DNA from: DATBGS01 sp036557885
Lineage (GTDB): Bacteria; Chloroflexota; Ktedonobacteria; Ktedonobacterales; DATBGS01
Assembly: GCA_036557885.1 (NCBI GenBank)
Contig: DATBGS010000075.1
Location: 46,216 to 110,215 of the forward strand
DNA length: 64,000 nt
Reading direction: 5' to 3'
The translations under genes were made by a program, and so were the position numbers. Under the pieces are notes generated by a model, which ran no database searches, was not told where the DNA came from, and saw only the letters and a program-made list of their open reading frames with translations. Below, in pieces: positions 1-8,421 of this stretch (position 1 is the first letter of the stretch; each line of letters begins with the position of its first letter).

Positions 1-88
1 CCAGCCGATTCTGGCGGCTGCGCCCAATGGTCAGGGGAGTATTGTCCAGATACGTGACACCAGATTGGCCCCGAAGCAGTGCGCCCAT
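1..88 (-). CDS. FHA-domain protein, N-terminal fragment cut by window edge
   Basis: Reading the minus strand from an ATG at 88 gives an open frame that runs off the left edge. The 29 residues visible include the stretch LDNTPLTIGRSRQNRL, which matches the first strands of a forkhead-associated (FHA) domain, where the GRS motif contributes to phosphothreonine binding. The ATG follows a GAGGA ribosome-binding site. FHA domains read phosphothreonine marks, so this could be a reader for the Ser/Thr kinases encoded nearby; that link is inference. The rest of the protein lies outside the window. Confidence 0.7.
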   Translation of the reverse strand, partial: MGALLRGQSGVTYLDNTPLTIGRSRQNRL

Positions 89-311
89 TGTTTTCCTCGT
101 TTCTCTCCAGGCGCTGCTGAAGCGCTGCGCCTCTCTCTCTGTGTTATAAGCAGTATAGTGGAGAGAACGGCAACCGCTCATCGGCAAGATGCTGTATTTC
201 TGGCAGATGCAGCAGGCGACAGGGCACCCCTGCCAGGCAATCGAGCGACCAACCTGAGCCTACAGCATTTTACCGATAGAGCGGCGGAAACCCTGGGCGG
301 AAGGGGGAATC

Positions 312-686
312 TTACGGGTGAGGAACGCTGTCGTTTCCGAACTTATCGGTGTACTCCTGGCTCCCAATCAGATCATTGATCACATCATCAATCTTCTTGC
401 CAGAAGCCATCTCCTGCTTGTACGTCTCCAAACCCTGCGAATCTGGGTCGCGCCCCAGGAACTGCTTGTACACCAGCGTGATCTGGTCCGGCGGGGAAGG
501 GTGCGTATCAAGAACCCGCTGCTTAAACTCAGGCGAATGTGCCAGATCACGCACGACATCCCGCATTGTTTCCTGGTTCTGTACCAGGCGATTGGTGTGG
601 TCCTGAAGGCCCGCCTGGTCAATGTCGTGCCCCAGAATCTGTTGATAGGCGTTGTGCAAATTGTTTTCGGCGGTTTGCTGGTCCAT
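312..686 (-). CDS. DUF4214-like protein with two repeats
   Basis: A 124-residue soluble protein with an AAGGAG ribosome-binding site before the ATG. It contains two copies of a helical motif: 'AYQQILGHDIDQAGLQDH' near residues 13-30 and 'VYKQFLGRDPDSQGLETY' near residues 72-89. This YxxxLGRxxDxxGLxxY pattern is typical of DUF4214 and the related phycobilisome-linker-like fold, usually found as a module of secreted or surface proteins. Here it stands alone, with no signal peptide or membrane segment. It is on the same strand as, and upstream of, the FHA gene, about 220 bases away. Function unknown. Confidence 0.75.
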   Translation of the reverse strand: MDQQTAENNLHNAYQQILGHDIDQAGLQDHTNRLVQNQETMRDVVRDLAHSPEFKQRVLDTHPSPPDQITLVYKQFLGRDPDSQGLETYKQEMASGKKIDDVINDLIGSQEYTDKFGNDSVPHP

Positions 687-1018
687 AGTGCTTGCTCCTT
701 GCTGGCTGGAAATAGCGCTCCTGCTCTCGCAATCCGAGGCAGATGAGAACGCCGCAGGAACTATTCCAGCTACAACGCTTGCCGCCGTCGCCTCTGGCGG
801 AGGCCGGGGCTACCAGCAGCGCCGCTCTGTTTACAGGGGCAAACAGGGGAAAAAGTAGAAAGGGTACCCAAAAAGTGGTATGTATCCTGCTTCATCCTCT
901 TCAGGGCTGGAATATTAGCTCCAAGATTGCTACAATGACAGCAACAGGCATCGGCATCTGTTGCTGACAGATTCGGCAGCGTCAGCCCCAGGATACGAAT
1001 AAAGGATGGGTCTTGCTC
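687..1018. other. intergenic region between divergent genes
   Basis: A 332-base gap between the divergent DUF4214-like gene and the lipoprotein gene. A TACAAT hexamer lies near 932 but no convincing -35 is visible. Open frames on both strands here lack ribosome-binding sites and resemble no family. I see no RNA gene. Confidence 0.4.
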
Positions 1019-1729
1019 ATGCGAAAACAAGCACTCCTCTCCATCTTTCTCGCGCTCTGTGTCCTCTCGATGGTAGCATGTACGCTCCCCAGTGGCCCAA
1101 CTGGAGGCACTGGCACCCCTGGTCAGCCCGGCACGCTCGCCAGCGCCAACATCACTCCCCAAGACCCCACCTACAAGGGCTGCCCAGCCGACGGTGATGG
1201 GGGCGATGGCACGCTGAACACGTTTAAAAACCGCACCGACGAAGGCCCCTGGACAGTAGTGGACCTCTCTACCCTGCTTTCGCTCTCCTATCCCTCTGAT
1301 ATTGCCAGAAAACAGCGCGAAAACTGGTCCGATAGTGATCAAGCGGCTATCGCGCAGTATGAAGGCGCGGCGGTGGAGGTGACAGGCTACGTTCTGGACC
1401 TCAAGCACGAGGGCACCGAATCCACCAATTGCCACTCCAGCAGCGAGCGCGACTACCATGTCTGGTTTGCTGTCAATCCCTCGGATGACCGCTCGCAATC
1501 GCTGGTCATTGAAATTACCCCGCGTGTTCGCGCGCAGCGCCCCGGCTGGACAGACTCAGCCATCAGTTCGCTGAAGGGCGAGCACGTGCGCATTCGCGGC
1601 TGGCTCCTCATGGACCAGGAGCACCCGGAGCAACTCGGCCAGACCCGCAAAACGCTCTGGGAGATTCACCCGATCATGCACATCGAGATAGACCAGGGCG
1701 GCGGCAACTTCGTCAGCATAGATTCGTAG
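1019..1729 (+). CDS. lipoprotein with possible OB-fold domain
   Basis: A 236-residue predicted lipoprotein. The N-terminus is a short basic segment, a hydrophobic stretch and a lipobox ending at the cysteine of 'LSMVAC', followed by a Gly/Thr/Pro-rich linker. The mature part has six-strand-like segments with the pattern 'GAAVEVTGYVLDLKHEG' and 'GEHVRIRGWLLMD', reminiscent of an OB-fold of the kind seen in small nucleic-acid- or ligand-binding proteins; this is a pattern judgement only. ATG 1019 follows AAAGGA; an in-frame TTG at 1013 is the alternative. A free-standing 80-residue protein follows 23 bases downstream and is probably co-transcribed. Confidence 0.7.
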   Translation: MRKQALLSIFLALCVLSMVACTLPSGPTGGTGTPGQPGTLASANITPQDPTYKGCPADGDGGDGTLNTFKNRTDEGPWTVVDLSTLLSLSYPSDIARKQRENWSDSDQAAIAQYEGAAVEVTGYVLDLKHEGTESTNCHSSSERDYHVWFAVNPSDDRSQSLVIEITPRVRAQRPGWTDSAISSLKGEHVRIRGWLLMDQEHPEQLGQTRKTLWEIHPIMHIEIDQGGGNFVSIDS

Positions 1730-1752
1730 CGGACTTCAGAAAGGGTCCACCG

Positions 1753-1995
1753 ATGCAGCAGCAGCAACAGATGCACAAAGCCGCCAGTGTCGCGGTGCGC
1801 CTGCTCATTGATGGCGACGACGAACCAGCCCACGACTTTGCGAAAACCGCCAGCCAGGTGGCGCAAGAGGTGCTGGCGCTGGGCATCGCCGCCTATCAAG
1901 ACAAGCACCTCTATCAAGTCAAAGCCACCGGCATGAAAGTGCTGGAAGGCTCGGACGGCGAAGACCTCTTTGGCGAGGAGCAGTTTGACGAGTAG
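1753..1995 (+). CDS. small conserved-looking hypothetical protein
   Basis: An 80-residue acidic protein that begins with a run of glutamines and ends with an acidic tail. An AAAGGG sequence precedes the ATG by 9 bases. The centre is mainly helical (TASQVAQEVLALGIAAYQDK). No signal peptide, membrane segment or motif is recognisable. It follows the lipoprotein gene closely, which suggests one transcript. Function unknown. Confidence 0.55.
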   Translation: MQQQQQMHKAASVAVRLLIDGDDEPAHDFAKTASQVAQEVLALGIAAYQDKHLYQVKATGMKVLEGSDGEDLFGEEQFDE

Positions 1996-1998
1996 GGC

Positions 1999-2232
1999 CT
2001 GGCGATTAAAATCGCGGCTAGGGGCCTTCGGCCACCCCTCAAAGCAGGGGCACCCTAAGACAGAAGGGCACGGCAGCAAAACCCGCCTGCGCGGGTTAAG
2101 ACGAATCCTCGCATACCTGGGGTGGGGAGTCCCTGTAGAGGGACTTGGCGGCGTCCGCAGACGCCCTTAGGCGCAGCTTGCCCCTTTGGGGATCTTTAGT
2201 CGCCAGCCTGCGTGGCTTCTTTATTCGCCAGG
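1999..2232. repeat. dispersed palindromic repeat, family A (full-length copy)
   Basis: Fills the gap before the kinase gene. It starts with CTGGCGATTAAAATCGCGG and ends near the inverted counterpart GATCTTTAGTCGCCAG, giving imperfect terminal inverted repeats like a MITE. Inside are small hairpins: GGCCTTCGGCC, CCCCTCAAAGCAGGGG and CCCGCCTGCGCGGG. Shorter or rearranged copies occur at 6535-6598, 29113-29199 and 50916-51036. Confidence 0.75.
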
Positions 2233-2284
2233 GATTCTTAGGCTCTTGACGCCAGGAAGAAACTTGCGGTAAGCTCCAAATACG

Positions 2285-4243
2285 ATGAGTGAAAGAGTGC
2301 TGCCCGGACAACAACCGACAAACGCCCTGCAATGCAGCAATGCTGCTTGCGGGGCCACCTACACCAGCGTCGTTCAGCAATGCCTGATGTGCGGCTCGCT
2401 CCTGCGTGGCACGACGCTGGGCGTGCGCTTTCAGATTGAAGCGCTGCTGGGGCGCGGTGGCATGGGCGCCGTCTATCGCGCAACCGATCTCACCCTGAAT
2501 CGGGCGGTTGCCATCAAAGTGCTTTCGCCCAGCGGCGGCTTTGTTGGCGGCAATGCCAGCGAGCTACGCATGCGCTTCTTCCGTGAAGCGCGGCTGGCCG
2601 CTCAGCTTGACCACCCCAACATCGTGCCTGTGCTGCATTTTGACAGCGATGGCCCGCTGGCCTATCTCGTCATGCCCCTGCTGACCGGCGGCACGCTCTC
2701 CCAGCGCACGCGCAAGCACGAGCCAACCGACCCCACGCTGGTGTCCAACTGGCTGCGTCAGATTGCCGCCGCGCTGGACTTTGCCCATCAACGCCCGCAG
2801 CCCATCATTCACCGCGATGTCAAGCCGGGCAATTTTCTCTTTCACGAGGATGGGCGGCTCTGCCTGGCAGATTTTGGCGTGGCGCGCATCCTGGCCGGAG
2901 AATCCAGCGAGACGGCGCAGCTCACCCGCGCAGGCGTGGTGCTAGGCAGCCTGTCTTATATGGCGCCCGAACAGGTCAACGGCCAGGCTGCGCCTGCCAG
3001 CGACCAATACAGTACCGGCGTCATGCTCTATGAACTGCTCACTGGCGCGCTCCCGTTTGAGGGCGGCGATAACTACAGCCTGATCGTGCAGCACGCCAGC
3101 GTCACGCCGGAGCCGCCCAGCACGCTGGTGTCCGGCTTCCCGTCGGGGCTGGATGCCGTCATCCTGCGCACGCTCGCCAAGCGCCCGGAAGATCGCTTCC
3201 CAACGATGAGCGCCCTCTCCGTCGCCTTTCGGGACGCGCTCGCCAGCGCGCCAACGGCCTATCTGACACCCAAAGAAAAAGCGTCTGCGCCTGTTGCGCT
3301 CCCGACCACCGCGCGCATACACGCTCCACAAGACGATGACCCACGCGGCGAGATGTACACCGAAGCCGCCACATTCCACCCGCCCGGCTATGACCGCTAC
3401 GCGGCCTGGCAGCGCCCGTCGCAAAGCCTGCATCCTGGGCAGCCGCCAATCACTCCGCCGCCCAATCCGCGCCGCATTACGCCGCTGCGCGTAGTGGCCT
3501 TTGGCGGGCTGGCGCTGCTGCTGTGTTTCCTCGCGCTGGCCGGAGTCAGCGCGCTCAGGAATAATCGCAACACTACCCAGGCCGGGGCTAGCGCTACCGC
3601 CACGCAGCTCGCCGCCACCAGCACCCCGGCAGAGGCCGCACAAGAACTGGCAATCCTTCAAGCCGCCGAGGGCCACGAACCAATTTATCAGGACTCACTT
3701 TTGCGGACGGGGCACAAAGCTGGCTGGGTGCTGACTGCGCCCGCCCGCTTTGAGAGCGATGGCCTGCATCTGCCCCTCCCAACGCATGGGGACAATAAAC
3801 AAACCTCCAGCAACCCAACCACCACCGCGCAGCAGAAAGCGCTGATCAATCCCAGCCTGATCGAAGTGAACGTCACCTTTACCGGCGCGAGTATCTACTA
3901 TGGCTTTGCTTTTTTCTCCCTCACCCTGCCAGCCCATGCCCTCTTTCTCAACACCACTGGCGGCTACGCAGTCGCCTATCTCTATGAGAAGAACAATGTC
4001 CAGTTTGGTGAAACGACTACTAATCCGGCGCTGAGGCTGACGCCTGGCACCACGTATCAGCTAGAAGTGCTGCTTCAGGAAAATCAGTTCGTGATCTTTC
4101 TCAATAAACAATGGGTCGCCACTGTGGCCTTTTCTCCGCCATTTAGTCACGCTATCTCATTCGCGCTGTTCAGCATCGGCACCAGTGGTCAGCCAGCGGG
4201 AGAGGTGGCCTACAGCCACCTGACCATCTATCCCATCGCGTAG
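2285..4243 (+). CDS. membrane Ser/Thr protein kinase with N-terminal zinc ribbon
   Basis: A 652-residue PknB-type kinase predicted to phosphorylate proteins on Ser/Thr in response to an extracytoplasmic signal. Order: zinc ribbon (Cys17, Cys22, Cys33, Cys36), kinase domain with glycine loop GRGGMG (56-61), Lys78 in VAIK, HRD (176-178), DFG (196-198) and APEQ; a Pro-rich linker; one membrane helix near 402-422; and an outer domain of about 200 residues whose opening 'YQDSLLRTGHKAGWVL' resembles the concanavalin-like DUF1080 fold. All catalytic residues are present, so it should be active. The outer lectin-like domain suggests a carbohydrate or wall ligand, which is inference. dprA follows 30 bases downstream. 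Confidence 0.92.
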   Translation: MSERVLPGQQPTNALQCSNAACGATYTSVVQQCLMCGSLLRGTTLGVRFQIEALLGRGGMGAVYRATDLTLNRAVAIKVLSPSGGFVGGNASELRMRFFREARLAAQLDHPNIVPVLHFDSDGPLAYLVMPLLTGGTLSQRTRKHEPTDPTLVSNWLRQIAAALDFAHQRPQPIIHRDVKPGNFLFHEDGRLCLADFGVARILAGESSETAQLTRAGVVLGSLSYMAPEQVNGQAAPASDQYSTGVMLYELLTGALPFEGGDNYSLIVQHASVTPEPPSTLVSGFPSGLDAVILRTLAKRPEDRFPTMSALSVAFRDALASAPTAYLTPKEKASAPVALPTTARIHAPQDDDPRGEMYTEAATFHPPGYDRYAAWQRPSQSLHPGQPPITPPPNPRRITPLRVVAFGGLALLLCFLALAGVSALRNNRNTTQAGASATATQLAATSTPAEAAQELAILQAAEGHEPIYQDSLLRTGHKAGWVLTAPARFESDGLHLPLPTHGDNKQTSSNPTTTAQQKALINPSLIEVNVTFTGASIYYGFAFFSLTLPAHALFLNTTGGYAVAYLYEKNNVQFGETTTNPALRLTPGTTYQLEVLLQENQFVIFLNKQWVATVAFSPPFSHAISFALFSIGTSGQPAGEVAYSHLTIYPIA

Positions 4244-4273
4244 ACCCATCCCAACGCAAAGGACCATCAACAC

Positions 4274-5479
4274 ATGCCTGAACGGGATGCCCTCCCGCGC
4301 CAGCTCGAGCTGCCAGGCGTAGAAGCGGAGGAGCGACCAGCGCCACAACAGAGCACCGGAGCAACCACTGGAAACATGAATGATGAAGAACTGGCGCATT
4401 GGCTCGTCTTTACTCGCGTGCGCGGCATTGGCCCGGCACGCTTCCAGAAATTGCTGGACTTTTTTGGCGACGCCGCCACTGCCTGGCGCGGCGGGCAAGA
4501 TGATCTGCTGGCTGCCGGATTGGATGCGCGCACCACCCAATCATTGCTGGCGCAGCGCAAAGCCACTCCAGATGCACTGCGCGAATTAGAGTTGCTGGCC
4601 CGTCACAACATCACCGCGCTGCCGCTGCCCGACCCGGCATACCCGGCGCTGCTGCGCGAGATTTACCTGCCGCCCAGCCTGCTCTATCTGCGCGGCACGC
4701 TCACTGCTGCCGACGAGTGGGCCATCAGCATTGTGGGCACGCGCAAAGCCACCGCCTACGGCCTCCAGGCCACCAACAAACTGGCGGGCGATCTGGCCCA
4801 GCAGCAAATCACCATCATCAGCGGACTGGCGCGCGGCATTGATACCGCCGCGCATCAAGCCGCGCTGACGGCTGGCGGGCGCACCATTGCCGTGCTGGGC
4901 TGTGGCCTGGACATCGTTTATCCGCCGGAAAACGCAAAGCTGGCCGCGCGCATCGTTGAACAGGGCGCGCTGGTTTCTGAATTTCCACTGGGCACTAAAC
5001 CGGAGGCCAGCAATTTTCCGGCACGCAATCGAATCATCAGCGGCCTCTCGCGGGGCGTGCTGGTCATTGAAGCGCCTCTCAATCCCCCCAGCGGAGCACT
5101 CATTACCACACGCTTTGCTCTGGACCAGAACCGCGATGTGTTTGCCCTGCCCGGCTCAATCTTTAGCCGGGCCAGCGACGGCACCAATAAGCTGATTCAG
5201 GACGGGGCCAAACTGGTGATGCAGGCGACGGATATTCTGGAAGACCTCCAGATGCAGCAGGCGCCGCAGCAGCAGGCTATGCGCGAGCATCTGCCCGCCA
5301 GCAACACCGAAGGGGTGATTCTGGCGCTGCTGGCTGCCGCGCCGGAACCGCTGCACAGCGATGAGATTTGCCGCGCTACCGGCCTGCCCGCTTCCGAGGT
5401 GAGCGGGGCTTTGCTGATGATGCACCTGAAGGGCATGATTGTTGATCTTGGCTCCATGCGCTATGCCAGAGTGCGCTAG
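4274..5479 (+). CDS. dprA: DNA-processing protein DprA/Smf
   Basis: 401 residues. DprA loads RecA on incoming single-stranded DNA during natural transformation. An N-terminal helix-hairpin-helix-like region (RVRGIGPARFQKLLDFFG) precedes the Rossmann core, with SGLARGIDTAAHQAAL, the GCGLDIVYPPEN loop and SEFPLGTKPEASNFPARNR, all hallmarks of the family. A C-terminal winged helix (HSDEICRATGLPASEVSGAL) completes the usual architecture. The start at 4274 follows AAAGGA; the 34-residue leader before a second ATG at 4376 is poorly conserved in character, so the true start could be the latter. It probably shares a transcript with the upstream kinase. Confidence 0.93.
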   Translation: MPERDALPRQLELPGVEAEERPAPQQSTGATTGNMNDEELAHWLVFTRVRGIGPARFQKLLDFFGDAATAWRGGQDDLLAAGLDARTTQSLLAQRKATPDALRELELLARHNITALPLPDPAYPALLREIYLPPSLLYLRGTLTAADEWAISIVGTRKATAYGLQATNKLAGDLAQQQITIISGLARGIDTAAHQAALTAGGRTIAVLGCGLDIVYPPENAKLAARIVEQGALVSEFPLGTKPEASNFPARNRIISGLSRGVLVIEAPLNPPSGALITTRFALDQNRDVFALPGSIFSRASDGTNKLIQDGAKLVMQATDILEDLQMQQAPQQQAMREHLPASNTEGVILALLAAAPEPLHSDEICRATGLPASEVSGALLMMHLKGMIVDLGSMRYARVR

Positions 5480-5550
5480 CTTGCGCAGCTATGCTATACT
5501 GAGCGCAACCGTATTCGCTCATTACTTTGTTCTCGTCAGGAGAGGGCGCC

Positions 5551-6414
5551 ATGATGCCACCAGGGACGATGCCCCCTTTTCATGAACTGCTGCGCCACTA
5601 CCGGCTGACCAGCGGCAAGACGCTGGAACAGCTTGCCAAATCAGCCAAAATCACTGTAGAAGCGCTCAAGCTCATCGAAGATGGAACCTCGCTGCCGCCG
5701 CGCAAAGACACAGTGGAGCGGCTGGCCGATGCCCTGGAACTGGATGGCGCAGAACTGCGCATGTTTATGGCAGCGGGCAGCCTCTCCCTGCTCAAAATGT
5801 TTGGCCCTCCCCCTAAAAAGCCCGCTCCTGAGCCGCTTCCGGCCATCCTGGTCTTCCTGATTGCCGACGTGCGCGGCTATACCCGCTTCACCCTGGATTA
5901 CGGGGATGAAGCCGCCGCCCAGCTTGCCACGCGCTTTGCCGAACTGACACATCAGGTCGTCACACCACGCGGGGGCCAGCTTCTCGAACTGCGTGGAGAT
6001 GAGGCGCTCTGCTGTTTTCGCTCCGCGCGCCAGGCACTGCAAGCAGCTACAGAACTTCAAGAGCAGTTTCTCCAGGCCACCCGTATCAACCCGGATATTC
6101 CGTTGGTGGTGGGCATCGGGCTGGATGTTGGGGAGGCCGTACCGGTGGACAAAGGATTCCGGGGCGCAGCGCTCAATCTGGCCGCCCGGCTGTGCAGCCT
6201 GGCCGGACCAGGCGACGTGCTGGTGAGTGAGGCCGTCGCCCACATTGCCCGCAAAGTGGATGGACTCAGCTACTACCCCTGGGGCCTGGCAGAACTTAAG
6301 GGCTTTGACGACCCGGTGCGGGTGATTCGCGTGCAGCCCACGCTGCTGGAGGAGCCGCCTGCCATCTCACAGCTTCCAGAGCCGCCGTCTGAGTCCGAAG
6401 ATCAGGAGCAGTGA
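5551..6414 (+). CDS. XRE-type HTH fused to adenylate/guanylate cyclase domain
   Basis: 287 residues from ATG 5551, preceded by AGGAG. Residues about 8-70 are a helix-turn-helix of the XRE type (LEQLAKSAKITVEALKLIED). Residues about 100-270 form a class III nucleotidyl cyclase domain: 'LIADVRGYTRFTLDYGD' carries the first metal aspartate, 'LLELRGDEALCCFRS' the central strand with the second acidic site, and 'RGAALNLAARLCSLA' the dimer-arm helix with conserved Asn/Arg. A DNA-binding domain directly fused to a cyclase-like domain is unusual; it may sense nucleotides rather than make cNMP. It is in line with dprA but has its own TATACT hexamer near 5503. Confidence 0.85.
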   Translation: MMPPGTMPPFHELLRHYRLTSGKTLEQLAKSAKITVEALKLIEDGTSLPPRKDTVERLADALELDGAELRMFMAAGSLSLLKMFGPPPKKPAPEPLPAILVFLIADVRGYTRFTLDYGDEAAAQLATRFAELTHQVVTPRGGQLLELRGDEALCCFRSARQALQAATELQEQFLQATRINPDIPLVVGIGLDVGEAVPVDKGFRGAALNLAARLCSLAGPGDVLVSEAVAHIARKVDGLSYYPWGLAELKGFDDPVRVIRVQPTLLEEPPAISQLPEPPSESEDQEQ

Positions 6415-6534
6415 GCATCGCAGGCGATCCCTGCCCTCAGCCAGATTATCCCTTTTTCGAGATCGAATTTGCCCGCTAGCTCGCTTTGTTCAGATGACAA
6501 GCACCTGGAACAATGATAAAGAAGTCGCATTTTT

Positions 6535-6598
6535 CGTCCTAGCCCGCGCAGGCGGGCTTTGCGGCGCAGCCTCTAGCCGCGATTTTAATCGCCAGGCG
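6535..6598. repeat. dispersed palindromic repeat, family A (short inverted copy)
   Basis: Inverted orientation relative to the 1999 copy: it begins with CGTCCTAGCCCGCGCAGGCGGG and ends with CCGCGATTTTAATCGCCAG. The CCCCTCAAAGCAGGGG module is missing. It lies between the convergent cyclase and pseudokinase genes. Confidence 0.7.
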
Positions 6599-6613
6599 CT
6601 CTTGACCAGCGTT

Positions 6614-8269
6614 CTAATGCAGCGCCCGATATGCCACGAACACAGAGGCGCTGCCAAGCAAAAAAGCCATCCCGAAGCAGGCCCAGACGAACATCCAGAG
6701 CACGCGCCGCCAGGGGTCGCGCTGTCTGGGCAGTACAACCGTTCGTCGAGGTGAAGAGTAGCGCCCGGTACGGGCCAGCGTCTCATCGGGCAGGCGGCGC
6801 GTAGTGCGCCGACGCGGGCGCGTCAGATCATCCCTGGCAAACGTCGGCTGGCGGGCGCCACATACCCGACAAAACGACGCGCTGGGACGGTTGCGCGCAC
6901 CGCACTTCCAACAAGCGATAACGGGCCGCGTGGCGCCACTGGTGCCACGCACCGCCGGGAACTGGCGAGTCGCCAGGTTCTCCTGCTCCAGTTCCAGCGA
7001 CATATCAACCGTTCCCACGCGCTGTTCCGGCCTGGTGTCGCGCTCCGCAAGGCGAACAATGCGCTGCTCCACCTCAAAGGCGCGCGTCAGGGCATGCTCA
7101 AAGGCCAGCGCATTCTGGAAACGCTGCTCCGGGTCTTCCTCGGTTGCCATCTCGATCACTTCTGCCAGCGCCAGCGAGATGGGCGGCACCTCCTCGCCAG
7201 TGGCCTCGTCTGGGTGGCGTTGGCGATCCATCACCTCATTCACCACTGCCGCCCCACCCGACAGTTCGCGCAGCAGCACACCAAGGCTCCAGAGATCATC
7301 GCGGCGGTCAGGGGTCTTGGGGAGCGCAACGCCTGGCAGCGTGGATGCCTCCAGCATTTCCTGCGAGACAGGCTGATCGGCGGCAGGCGTTTGCTCGGCG
7401 TCTGTCAGGTTTGGCTCGGTTGGTGCCTCGCCATCTACCGGCGGTGGCGTGGCAGCGACGCTCTCCAGCAGGGCGGGCAGCGTCTGGCCGGGCAGCGTGG
7501 GCGAAGAAGCAACCATACTCAGCGCCCCCAGGCTCACCACCTGCGCGGGGCCATCCTCTGGCAGCGCCACGTCTTCCGGGTGCAGGCCACCCAGCACCAG
7601 GGGCGGGCGCTGCTGATGTAAATAGCCCAGCGCCCGCACCAACTCCAGCCCCAGCCGGGCAATTTCCAGCGGCGGCAGGGCGGGCACGCGCTGGTCCTGC
7701 GCGGCCTCGGCCAGCACTGTCGCCAGCGTGCGCTCTGCCAGATTGGTCATAATCACATAGCAGGCGTCGCCCTCGCAAAAATACTCGTGTACCATCGGCA
7801 GGCTGGGATGCGAGAGCCGCGCCAGCACGCGCACCTCGCGGATAAACTGATTGGCCGTCTGCTCGCGTTCCTCCGGGGAAGCCGCCGGGTCCAGGGGAAG
7901 CACGTGGACCGTGAGCCGCTTTTGCAGGTCGGTATGCAGCCCAACATAGGAAATGCCCAGCCGGGCCGTCTCTCCATATAAGAAGCCTTGCCCGGCGACA
8001 GATTGGCGCAGCCCCAAAACCTGATATTTGCCACCATGTAACGACGCGCCGACATACCCCTCTACTGGGGAAACGCATTTCGTGGGCTGCTCTGGTGGGT
8101 CTGCCGCTTGCACCTCTTGAACTGACTCCGCGACGCTCTCCGCGAGTGTGCCCATCTCTCCTGGGGGGGATGGCTCGGCATCAAGCGTAAACTCCTGGGT
8201 AGAGAGAGAGGAATCAGCGGGGGCAGGGTGTCCTTCACCCGGCGGCACAGGGGTTAAAAGCTGGCTCAT
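6614..8269 (-). CDS. membrane pseudokinase with zinc ribbon and C-terminal anchor
   Basis: 551 residues from ATG 8269, preceded by CAGGAG. The fold tracks a PknB-type kinase (LARLSHPSLPMVHEYFCEGD, ALGYLHQQRPPLVLGGLHPEDV), but the key residues are gone. The catalytic HRD is replaced by GGL, the metal-binding DFG by SLGAL, and the VAIK lysine region reads LTVHVLP. It should therefore not catalyse phosphotransfer. A zinc ribbon follows (CWKCGARNRPSASFCRVCG) and the protein ends with a membrane helix (MFVWACFGMAFLLGSASVFV), so the kinase-like part is cytoplasmic and tail-anchored. Likely a scaffold or regulator of neighbouring kinases (inference). Confidence 0.85.
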   Translation of the reverse strand: MSQLLTPVPPGEGHPAPADSSLSTQEFTLDAEPSPPGEMGTLAESVAESVQEVQAADPPEQPTKCVSPVEGYVGASLHGGKYQVLGLRQSVAGQGFLYGETARLGISYVGLHTDLQKRLTVHVLPLDPAASPEEREQTANQFIREVRVLARLSHPSLPMVHEYFCEGDACYVIMTNLAERTLATVLAEAAQDQRVPALPPLEIARLGLELVRALGYLHQQRPPLVLGGLHPEDVALPEDGPAQVVSLGALSMVASSPTLPGQTLPALLESVAATPPPVDGEAPTEPNLTDAEQTPAADQPVSQEMLEASTLPGVALPKTPDRRDDLWSLGVLLRELSGGAAVVNEVMDRQRHPDEATGEEVPPISLALAEVIEMATEEDPEQRFQNALAFEHALTRAFEVEQRIVRLAERDTRPEQRVGTVDMSLELEQENLATRQFPAVRGTSGATRPVIACWKCGARNRPSASFCRVCGARQPTFARDDLTRPRRRTTRRLPDETLARTGRYSSPRRTVVLPRQRDPWRRVLWMFVWACFGMAFLLGSASVFVAYRALH

Positions 8270-8408
8270 CACACGCTCCTGGTCCTTTTACACAACCTCC
8301 AGGTCTTTGCCTCGTCCATTCAGACGCTTTACGGAATCCAAAAGTTGCAACAAAGGACTTCTGTATTCCTACTTTATAAGACGCATATCTCAGCTTTTTT
8401 TGACTCTG

Positions 8409-8421
8409 TATAATAGAGTGC
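8409..8421 (+). promoter_or_regulatory. -10 box of a probable leaderless transcript
   Basis: A perfect TATAAT (8409-8414) ends 7 bases before the ATG at 8422, and there is no ribosome-binding site. Transcription would start at or next to the A of the ATG, giving a leaderless mRNA. No good -35 is seen at the normal spacing. Confidence 0.6.

Noticed and set aside
65..379. 104-residue plus-strand open frame
   Set aside because: No ribosome-binding site or family match, and it overlaps the FHA and DUF4214-like genes, which have clear motifs on the other strand.
770..1498. 242-residue minus-strand frame
   Set aside because: Antisense to the lipoprotein gene, which has a lipobox and ribosome-binding site; the frame has no recognisable features.
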